64,000 nt of DNA from Asticcacaulis sp. AC402 (GTDB taxonomy: Bacteria; Pseudomonadota; Alphaproteobacteria; Caulobacterales; Caulobacteraceae), in the NCBI RefSeq assembly GCF_000495835.1, contig NZ_AWGC01000004.1, positions 167,117 to 231,116 of the forward strand. Direction: 5' to 3'. Positions 58,522-64,000 of this stretch are shown here, in pieces; the stretch's first letter is position 1; each line of letters starts with the position of its first letter. Under the pieces are notes generated by a model. That model was given only the letters and a program-made list of their open reading frames with translations. It did no database searches and was not told the origin of the DNA. The position numbers and the translations under genes were made by a program.

Positions 58522-58677
58522 CCCTCTCCCCGCTTGCGGGGAGAGGACGAGAGCCGAGCAACGCGTGGGCGATCGGGTGAGGGGCCTTCAGAGGACGGGG
58601 CACTCCGAAGACGCCCCACCCCTCACCCTAACCTCTCCCCGTTTGCCTGCCGGCGAGGCCGGGGAGAGGGGATTCTG
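58522..58677. repeat. CTCTCCCC composite palindrome, full copy 2
   Basis: This matches 49361-49511 in order and nearly in sequence. A left hairpin CTCTCCCCGCTTGCGGGGAG is followed by a variable middle bounded by GGGTGAGGGGCCTTC and CCCCTCACCC, and a right hairpin around GTTTGCCTGCCGGCGAGGCC. The rest of the ctpA-DUF610 gap (58678-58767) presumably holds the next promoter. Confidence 0.75.
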
Positions 58678-58767
58678 ACAGCGCCTTCCCCACAAAAGTA
58701 AGCCTTCGTTAGGCTTTGTTAACCCTGACTTGGGACAATCGCACGGTAAGTTTCCGGATCGCGTCCC

Positions 58768-59991
58768 ATGTTCGCCAAACCGAAGTCGCCGAGCTTCCTC
58801 AGCCGTCCGCCCGCGCCACGCGGCGGACGATTCGATATGCGCGCCGCGACGGACAAGATGGTTGAGGTCTTCAAGAAGCCCTATGTCGCGCCGCTGACGG
58901 CCGGCACCGCCTTCGTCCTGGTCGTGGTCGCCTTCCTAAACCTGGCTGGCGACCCCGATGCAGCGTCGCAATCGGTACGCATCAACCTGCATAAGACGCC
59001 CGAGGCCAAGACGCCCCCGCCGCGTTCGGGCGCGGGTGAGGCAGCCGAGGGCGAAACCTTCACACTCGACAGTCTGGGCCTGTTCGGCGAAACCCCGCCG
59101 GACAGTTTCAACCTGGATCAGTCAGGTCAGACCGGTGAGCCGGCATCCGGCACCGTCATTACCCTGCCGGGCGACGGCAGCGACGCGGTCATCAGCCCAG
59201 GACCACGTGCCGCGCGCACTCCGCTGGTGCAATCTCCTGTCAACGGCCTCGTTCAAACCACCAACAGCGGACCGCTGCCAATGATTTCCCCGGCGGGCCT
59301 GACACCGGCCTCGGCCTACGCCCGACCGTTCCGCAGCGATGGCCGGCCCTTTGTCGCTCTGATCGTCGGCGGCCTGGGGCTGAACCCGGTGGCCACCCGC
59401 CAAGCCATAGACGAACTGCCGCCGGAGGTCACCCTCTCTTTCGTGCCCTATACCCAGGGGTTGCAGGGCTGGATCGACCTGGCACGGGCCTCGGGTCACG
59501 AGGTTATCATCGAAGTACCTATGCAGCCGGCCAACTATCCCGAAAGCGATCCCGGTCCGCAAACCCTGATGGCCAACGGCAAAAGCGACGAACTGCAAAC
59601 CAAGCTGGCCTGGTCACTGTCGCGCGCTACCGGCTTCTTCGCCGTTTCCAATTATCAGGGTAGCGCTTTTCTGAAGGACAAGGCCGGCACCCAGACCTTT
59701 ATGAGCGTATTGAAATCGCGCGGCGTCGCCTTTATCGACGATGGCCAGGCGCGCGGCCTGCAGGGCGCCTGGTCGCGGGCCAGTGCCGACCGCGTGATCG
59801 ACAGCCAGATCAACGCCCAGGCCATCCAGGCACAACTGGCCGGGCTGGAGACAACCGCCAAGAACCGTGGCAGCGCACTGGGTACCGGTTTCGCCTATCC
59901 TGTCACCGTGGCGGTTGCCCTGCGCTGGACCCAGTCGCTGGACGCCAAGGGGATTCAGCTGGCGCCGGCCTCGGCGGTGCTCCACCAATGA
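58768..59991 (+). CDS. Divergent polysaccharide deacetylase (DUF610/YibQ)
   Basis: This 407-residue protein has a cytoplasmic N-terminus, one membrane helix (PLTAGTAFVLVVVAFLNLAG), a proline-rich linker, and a C-terminal NodB-like fold of the divergent deacetylase family. Recognisable segments are PFVALIVGGLGLNPVATRQA, LPPEVTLSFVPY, GHEVIIEVPMQP, and GVAFIDDGQ. It is regularly found downstream of EnvC and CtpA in proteobacteria, suggesting an envelope role. Its stop overlaps the rppH start (ATGA). Confidence 0.87.
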   Translation: MFAKPKSPSFLSRPPAPRGGRFDMRAATDKMVEVFKKPYVAPLTAGTAFVLVVVAFLNLAGDPDAASQSVRINLHKTPEAKTPPPRSGAGEAAEGETFTLDSLGLFGETPPDSFNLDQSGQTGEPASGTVITLPGDGSDAVISPGPRAARTPLVQSPVNGLVQTTNSGPLPMISPAGLTPASAYARPFRSDGRPFVALIVGGLGLNPVATRQAIDELPPEVTLSFVPYTQGLQGWIDLARASGHEVIIEVPMQPANYPESDPGPQTLMANGKSDELQTKLAWSLSRATGFFAVSNYQGSAFLKDKAGTQTFMSVLKSRGVAFIDDGQARGLQGAWSRASADRVIDSQINAQAIQAQLAGLETTAKNRGSALGTGFAYPVTVAVALRWTQSLDAKGIQLAPASAVLHQ

Positions 59992-60461
59992 CCGCGCCGA
60001 CCGGCTATCGTCCCAATGTCGGCGTCGTCGTCTTCAATCGCGACGGCCAGGTGTGGATCGGACATCGCTTCGGCATGGCCGGCGACTATGCCTGGCAGTT
60101 CCCCCAGGGCGGAATAGATGAAGGCGAGGACCTGGAAGAAGCTGCCCGTCGCGAGCTTTACGAAGAGACCGGGATCAAAACCATAGACCTGATCGGCCGC
60201 ACGAAGGATTGGGTGATCTACGACTTTCCCGCTGACGTTCTGGCCCAAGGTAAAATCGGCAAGAATTTCAAGGGTCAGAAGCAGATCTGGTTCGCCTTCC
60301 GTTTTACCGGAGAGGATAGCGAGGTTGATCTGAACGCCCACCACGAGCAGGAATTTTCACGCTGGGAATGGTGCGACATGGCGTGTGTCATCGACCGAGT
60401 GGTCCATTTCAAGCGCGACAGCTACCGCCAGGTGATCAAGGAATTCGAAGGCCTGGTGTGA
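59988..60461 (+). CDS. rppH: RNA pyrophosphohydrolase
   Basis: This 157-residue Nudix enzyme removes pyrophosphate from mRNA 5' ends to start decay. The Nudix box is GGIDEGEDLEEAARRELYEE followed by TGI. GYRPNVGVVVFN and GQKQIWFAFRF are typical of RppH. It is translationally coupled to the DUF610 gene. No terminator follows; a repeat element does. Confidence 0.94.
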   Translation: MTAPTGYRPNVGVVVFNRDGQVWIGHRFGMAGDYAWQFPQGGIDEGEDLEEAARRELYEETGIKTIDLIGRTKDWVIYDFPADVLAQGKIGKNFKGQKQIWFAFRFTGEDSEVDLNAHHEQEFSRWEWCDMACVIDRVVHFKRDSYRQVIKEFEGLV

Positions 60462-60488
60462 AGGATCCCGTTAGCGACGACTACGGCT

Positions 60489-60608
60489 AGAGCGCTATCC
60501 GATAAAGTGGAGATCACCCACACGGGCGCTCCCGTTTTCGGAAAAATTACGCGACAAAACAAAAGGTTAGAGCGGGGTTTTGGTTCCATCAAAACTCATC
60601 CCGCTCTA
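60489..60608. repeat. RIME-like dispersed repeat copy 3 (two hairpins)
   Basis: GAGCGCTATCCGATAAAGTGG leads to CCGTTTTCGGAAAAATTACG and CGACAAAACAAAAGG, then TAGAGCGGG and CCCGCTCTA arms (60568-60576, 60600-60608) around GTTTTG/CAAAAC. This is the fullest of the three copies and probably represents the complete element. Confidence 0.65.
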
Positions 60609-60675
60609 GCACGTCATAAAGCCTCACCGTATCGAGCACGGTTTCGATTTCATGCCGGTCTTTGAAGGTGACAGA

Positions 60676-60957
60676 ATGGAGTACACGTACAATTTTCTCG
60701 ACTATTATTTCATCGAAGACGAGCAGCAGATTACGGCCCGGCATTATCTCGATCAGCCCGATGAAGTCAGCGTGGATGTCACGTCACACGAAGGGCTCCA
60801 AACCGAGTTTGCTCAGAAAGTTCTTGTTTTACTGGGGATGCGATGTTCCAACATTACCCGGCCAGGAGACGAGGGTTATAAAACCCTGCCGAGTGCTATT
60901 GCAAGCAAATTGACGGAGCGCATCCATGCGCACGTGAAGGTTACAGGCGCCCTGTAA
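60676..60957 (+). CDS. Hypothetical small acidic protein
   Basis: This 93-residue soluble protein has an aromatic and acidic N-terminus (MEYTYNFLDYYFIEDEQQIT). No domain is recognised. The ATG at 60676 is chosen because AAGGTG lies 7 nt upstream; an ATG 24 nt earlier lacks a site. It converges on the AraC-type regulator with a 5-bp gap. GC content is somewhat lower than nearby housekeeping genes. Confidence 0.55.
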   Translation: MEYTYNFLDYYFIEDEQQITARHYLDQPDEVSVDVTSHEGLQTEFAQKVLVLLGMRCSNITRPGDEGYKTLPSAIASKLTERIHAHVKVTGAL

Positions 60958-60962
60958 CGAAC

Positions 60963-61982
60963 CTACTTCGCAGGCCCCTTGCGGCGGGTATCCGATGGCG
61001 CTTCTCCGAATTGGTTCGCGTAGTACTGGGCAAACCTCCCGGCATGGGGAAAGCCATGATTGGCCGCGACCTCGGCAATAGACCGGGTATCGCGCACATC
61101 GTTTAGCGCCTGATGCGCCAATTGCAGCCTGATCGTACGAAAGTAGGCGTGCGGCGTCACATCCATATGGCTTCGGAAACTCGTCTCCAGCGTCCGCACG
61201 CTGATATTGGCCGCCTTGGCGACTTCGGCCATGGATGGATTGCGCCGCACCTCGCGCTGCATGAAATCACGCGCCACCCGCAGATAGTTGGGCATGGGTG
61301 CTGCCTTTGGGGCCTGCATACGCTCGGAACAGCGATGTGGAATGCTTTCGAGCAACAAATGGCTGAACGTCTCGGCCAGGCGCTGTTGCAGGGGCGGCGA
61401 CAAGTGTCGGCTCTGAAAGGTGAAGGCATCCGAACACAGGGTAGAAATCAGCCGCGACAACATCCTGGCCTTCGGTGTCGACATGTCGATCACCGGCCCC
61501 AACTGCAAATCCTGCTCAACGGGCAACTGAAGTACATCGTATAGGAACCGCTGCACCCAGTCGAAGCTCAGCTTGATGATATAGGCCTCGCAGGTCGAGC
61601 CGTCGGCGAGGTGGTAGATGCGCGTCTCGGTACGCGGCTGGTAGATGATGGCCGAACACGGCGAAATCGTTTGTGTCGCGTGATTCCGCTCCAGGCGCAG
61701 GGTTCCGCGCACCGGCATGATGATCACGACCTCATGGGTCGGATCTGTCTGGATCTGGAAAAAGCCGTGACTGCACGTCAGGCGCGCCATCAGAATCCGC
61801 GGCGCATTGCGGCTGTCGTGCGACTTCAGCACGCCCAGGTTCATCTGCCAGTGAAAGTCCGGCCGCACCTCTTCACGGTCGCAGTTCCAATCGAAAAAGC
61901 TGCAAATGATCTTCTGAAACTTGTCAAAGCTATCGCCGACGCATTGCCATGTCTCCACGGCATCCAGCGAGTTGCCTTGCAT
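60963..61982 (-). CDS. AraC-family transcriptional regulator
   Basis: This 339-residue regulator has an N-terminal AraC-binding-like domain (VIIMPVRGTLRLERNHATQT) resembling the AraC_binding_2 type. The C-terminal double HTH begins near residue 235 (FMQREVRRNPSMAEVAKAAN, SVRTLETSFRSHMDVTPHAYF, NHGFPHAGRFAQYYANQFGE). The ATG at 61982 is used; a TTG at 61997 with GGAGG 9 nt upstream would add five residues and is equally possible. Its target is unknown, but it is divergent from the polyamine leader region. Confidence 0.85.
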   Translation of the reverse strand: MQGNSLDAVETWQCVGDSFDKFQKIICSFFDWNCDREEVRPDFHWQMNLGVLKSHDSRNAPRILMARLTCSHGFFQIQTDPTHEVVIIMPVRGTLRLERNHATQTISPCSAIIYQPRTETRIYHLADGSTCEAYIIKLSFDWVQRFLYDVLQLPVEQDLQLGPVIDMSTPKARMLSRLISTLCSDAFTFQSRHLSPPLQQRLAETFSHLLLESIPHRCSERMQAPKAAPMPNYLRVARDFMQREVRRNPSMAEVAKAANISVRTLETSFRSHMDVTPHAYFRTIRLQLAHQALNDVRDTRSIAEVAANHGFPHAGRFAQYYANQFGEAPSDTRRKGPAK

Positions 61983-61997
61983 GATCTCTAGTCCCAA

Positions 61998-62395
61998 CGC
62001 AGCGGTCCTCCATGCCTGAGAATCAGGTTCAGTCGAAGGGTTGAAAATCTGAGTAAAGGAAAAGATTCAACTCTAAAAGAGAACGGATATCCGCTAATAA
62101 ACATTGATATCCAGAATGCGAAAAAAAGACATAAACAATAAAGCGAATCACATATTAGAATATAAATACAACTAAGATAATTACGTTATGAGCTGAAATT
62201 TCTAAAATATCCGTAAATACGCATTTTTAACCAAATCTCGTATAGTATCTTTACTTTTTTATTTGTAGGTCCGGACATTTTTGCGACCCTTACCTCATGA
62301 TCTGCCAATATCCGCAAGCCGTCACATCACGGTCACGGCGCAATGCTAATTGCCAAACGCGTCTCGATCGTCTATTGAGCCGCCTACTCAAACCC
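61998..62395. other. AT-rich promoter region upstream of the polyamine leader
   Basis: About 400 bp separate the AraC gene from the structured leader. The part at 62050-62280 is strongly AT-rich. A TATAGT at 62241-62246 could be a -10 element, but no convincing -35 was found. No ORF is supported. Confidence 0.5.
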
Positions 62396-62438
62396 TCCCC
62401 ATCGCTCCGTCTGGGGGATCAAGGGCCAATGACGGGCG
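62396..62438 (+). ncRNA. H-type pseudoknot element, copy 1
   Basis: Stem TCCCCA/TGGGGG (62396-62401, 62412-62417) carries the 10-nt loop TCGCTCCGTC. The loop end CCGTC (62407-62411) can pair with GACGG at 62431-62435. Copy 2 at 62711-62758 has the identical loop and the same downstream CCAATGACGGGCG, but a different stem that still pairs. It ends 24 nt before a 14-codon ORF. Confidence 0.6.
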
Positions 62439-62461
62439 TCACCAGCCATATGGAGGCGATC

Positions 62462-62506
62462 ATGCGTAAACATTCTCCGGACTTCAGCTTTCGAGCCGAT
62501 ATCTAA
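62462..62506 (+). CDS. Candidate regulatory leader peptide, 14 aa
   Basis: The ORF encodes [19 protein letters not shown] (62452-62456) lies 5 nt before the ATG at 62462, a much better site than most genes here have. In-frame ATGs at 62450 and 62429 could lengthen it to 18 or 25 residues. The SPDFSF segment resembles SFDFHF near the end of the enterobacterial SpeFL ornithine-sensing arrest peptide (from memory). Position before a polyamine enzyme gene supports a leader-peptide role. Not proven. Confidence 0.5.
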   Translation: MRKHSPDFSFRADI

Positions 62507-62541
62507 ACGCCGGAGGGGCTTTCCCCAGCGAATCCCGTGTC

Positions 62542-62691
62542 ATGCGTGGCGACCGTGTCGTCCACGGCGACAAGGAGCTTTTGGAAAAACTGGGCCGCAA
62601 GGACCCGTGCCCCTGCGGATCTGGTCGCAAGTTCAAGGCGTGCTGTCTCACCATCCGCTCCTTTCAAGGACTTGAACTACTACCGGCGTGA
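62542..62691 (+). CDS. SEC-C zinc-motif mini-protein, 49 aa
   Basis: The ORF from ATG 62542 to TGA 62691 encodes a 49-residue peptide with [15 protein letters not shown], the full SEC-C motif (CxC-x8-CC) found at the end of SecA and in small zinc proteins. The frame is open back to 62470 but has no other start. No ribosome binding site is close (GGAGG is 25 nt upstream), so translation may depend on the leader ORF. It lies between the two pseudoknot copies. Its function is unknown. Confidence 0.6.
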   Translation: MRGDRVVHGDKELLEKLGRKDPCPCGSGRKFKACCLTIRSFQGLELLPA

Positions 62692-62710
62692 CTGATCTTC
62701 TCCTTATCCC

Positions 62711-62758
62711 GACCCGCCGTCGCTCCGTCCGGCGGGTCGGCCTATCCAATGACGGGCG
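62711..62758 (+). ncRNA. H-type pseudoknot element, copy 2
   Basis: A perfect 9-bp stem GACCCGCCG/CGGCGGGTC (62711-62719, 62730-62738) carries the loop TCGCTCCGTC, identical to copy 1. CCGTC (62725-62729) can pair with GACGG (62751-62755) across a 12-nt linker of the same length as in copy 1. It ends 24 nt before the homospermidine-synthase-like start, in position to control its translation. Confidence 0.65.
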
Positions 62759-62782
62759 CTCAAATCAAGGGAAACCACAGAT

Positions 62783-63832
62783 ATGAACGCTCCCGTTCAG
62801 ACCAACACTAAGGCAGAGCTGCTGCAGAATACCGTCGAGCACGTCGACATCACCTCCTATGACGCGCGCCCGATCATCGATTCGATGCGCAAGATGTCGT
62901 TCTCGTCGCGCGACACAGCCCGCGCCGCCGACATCTTCAACATGGCCCTGGCCGACAAGGGTTGCTCGACCTGGCTGATCCTGGCCGGTTCGACCTCGGC
63001 CGGCGGCTGCATGCACGTCTATCGCGACATGGTGAAGTTCGGCATGATCGATGCCGTCGTCGCCACCGGCGCATCGATCGTTGACATGGACTTTTTCGAA
63101 GCCCTGGGCTTCAAGCACTACCAGGCCGCCGGTTCAGTCGACGACAACGTGCTGCGCGACAACTACATCGACCGCATCTACGACACCTATATCGACGAAG
63201 AAGAGCTGCAGGCCTGCGACCACACCATCCTGGAGATCGCCAATCGCCTGGAGCCGCGCGGCTATTCCTCGCGCGAATTCATCTGGGAAATGGGCAAGTG
63301 GCTGTCGGAAGGCAACGCGAAGAAGCCCGGCTCCCTGATCCAGACCGCCTACGAAGAGGGCGTGCCGATCTTCTGCCCGGCCTTTGTCGATTCGTCGGCC
63401 GGTTTCGGCCTGGTCAAGCACCAGAAGGAACGCATCGCCGCCAAGCAGCCCTACATGCTGCTCGACGCGATCGCCGACTTCCGTGAACTGACGGACATAA
63501 AGATCGCCGCAGGCACCACCGGCCTGTTTATGGTTGGCGGCGGGGTTCCGAAGAACTTCGCCCAGGACACTGTTGTCTGCGCCGAGATCCTCGGCGTCGA
63601 GACGGACATGCACAAGTACGCCGTCCAGATTACGGTTGCTGACGTTCGCGACGGTGCCTGCTCGTCCTCGACTCTTAAGGAAGCCGCCTCGTGGGGTAAG
63701 GTCTCCACCACCTATGAGCAGATGGTCTTCGCCGAGGCTACGACGGTCGTTCCGCTGATCGGCTCAGACGCCTATCACCGTGGCGCCTGGCAAAACCGCG
63801 AGAAGCCGCGATGGGCCAAACTGTTCGCGTAA
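62783..63832 (+). CDS. Deoxyhypusine synthase-like protein, probable homospermidine synthase
   Basis: This 349-residue NAD-dependent enzyme belongs to the deoxyhypusine synthase family. Segments include FSSRDTARAADIFNMAL, STWLILAGSTSAGGCMHVYR, VATGASIVDMDFFEALG, CPAFVDSSAGFGLVKHQKER, TTGLFMVGGGVPKNFAQDTV, and ADVRDGACSSSTLKEAASWGK with the catalytic lysine region near the C-terminus. Bacteria lack eIF5A, so such homologues are thought to transfer aminobutyl groups to polyamines (homospermidine). The preceding leader with two pseudoknots suggests polyamine feedback. An ornithine decarboxylase gene is expected just outside the window. Confidence 0.85.
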   Translation: MNAPVQTNTKAELLQNTVEHVDITSYDARPIIDSMRKMSFSSRDTARAADIFNMALADKGCSTWLILAGSTSAGGCMHVYRDMVKFGMIDAVVATGASIVDMDFFEALGFKHYQAAGSVDDNVLRDNYIDRIYDTYIDEEELQACDHTILEIANRLEPRGYSSREFIWEMGKWLSEGNAKKPGSLIQTAYEEGVPIFCPAFVDSSAGFGLVKHQKERIAAKQPYMLLDAIADFRELTDIKIAAGTTGLFMVGGGVPKNFAQDTVVCAEILGVETDMHKYAVQITVADVRDGACSSSTLKEAASWGKVSTTYEQMVFAEATTVVPLIGSDAYHRGAWQNREKPRWAKLFA

Positions 63833-64000
63833 TTGTGAGTTCACAACTCAGATACATGGCGGAGCACCTCTTGCGTTTTCGCCAGAAAGGATTAGTTAAG
63901 GCCTTAACGCTATAATCTCCTGATGATTCGCGTTAACTGAGTCATAAGTTCGTCGCCGGGATCATCCCCCCCCCTCGAAACCGGCGGCATGCGCGGCCCT
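63833..64000. other. 3' flank with possible promoter of the next gene
   Basis: No gene is supported in the last 168 bp. TATAAT at 63911-63916 follows TTAAGGCCTTAA and could be a -10 element for a gene beyond the edge; no clear -35 is visible. A run of nine C's occurs at 63967-63975. Confidence 0.4.

Noticed and set aside
62297..62461. N-terminal part of a 69-codon ORF ending with the leader peptide
   Set aside because: The upstream codons run through the pseudoknot and are not protein-like. Only the last 14 codons have a good ribosome binding site.
62396..62758. Known SAM-II or preQ1-I riboswitch
   Set aside because: Both are H-type pseudoknots, but the diagnostic conserved loop sequences of those classes are not present and the downstream genes are not methionine or queuosine genes.

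Overview
The window is about 64 kb of GC-rich chromosome from an alphaproteobacterium, most likely a member of Caulobacteraceae close to Asticcacaulis. This placement is inference, resting on the block rplU-rpmA-GNAT-obgE-nadD-rsfS-rlmH-EnvC-like-ctpA-DUF610-rppH, on an Amt transporter beside gltBD, and on pseudaminic-acid genes typical of glycosylated flagellins. Coding density is high. No rRNA, tRNA, transposase, phage or CRISPR was seen.

Layout. 1-5160: truncated thrC, thrB, cysK and a GcvA-like LysR regulator. 5160-9837: a tight sulfur-assimilation operon (cysG, DUF2849, cysI, DUF934, APS-reductase-type cysH). 9834-14870: an accessory patch with a secreted caspase/Sel1 protein, a broken NADAR gene, a DUF6880 protein, a lipoprotein and two small ORFs. 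15061-22933: nitrogen assimilation (gltD-gltB, amt). 23285-27492: a DegT-type sugar aminotransferase, a semialdehyde dehydrogenase and two unknown proteins. 27479-40332: msrB and a split nonulosonic (pseudaminic) acid locus: pseG, an operon of methyltransferase/FAD protein/WbqC/pseF, then pseI-pseC, pseB and a WecG-type glycosyltransferase. It is interrupted by a GH43 glycosidase with a LacI-type operator, a TRIC channel and a pirin. 40514-50702: envelope and miscellaneous genes (OmpA-like lipoprotein, membrane trypsin-like protease, 2OG oxygenase, low-GC UDG-like protein, ACE-family lipoprotein, MtgA, WD40 protein, CobW GTPase). 50818-60461: ribosome/GTPase/cell-wall housekeeping block. 60676-61997: a small unknown protein and an AraC regulator. 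62396-63832: a complex leader followed by a deoxyhypusine-synthase-like (homospermidine) enzyme.

The most interesting region is 62396-62783. Two copies of an H-type pseudoknot share an identical 10-nt loop and the same 12-nt spacer, while their stems differ but still pair. Each lies about 31-32 nt before a start codon. The first precedes a 14-codon ORF with a strong ribosome binding site, whose peptide resembles the end of the enterobacterial ornithine-sensing leader SpeFL. The second precedes the polyamine gene itself. A 49-codon SEC-C zinc-motif ORF lies between them.

Intergenic regions are rich in repeats: RIME-like dispersed elements, composite CTCTCCCC palindromes, 9-12-mer iterated hairpins, multi-stem extragenic palindromes, and one two-copy element whose hairpin shows a compensatory change.
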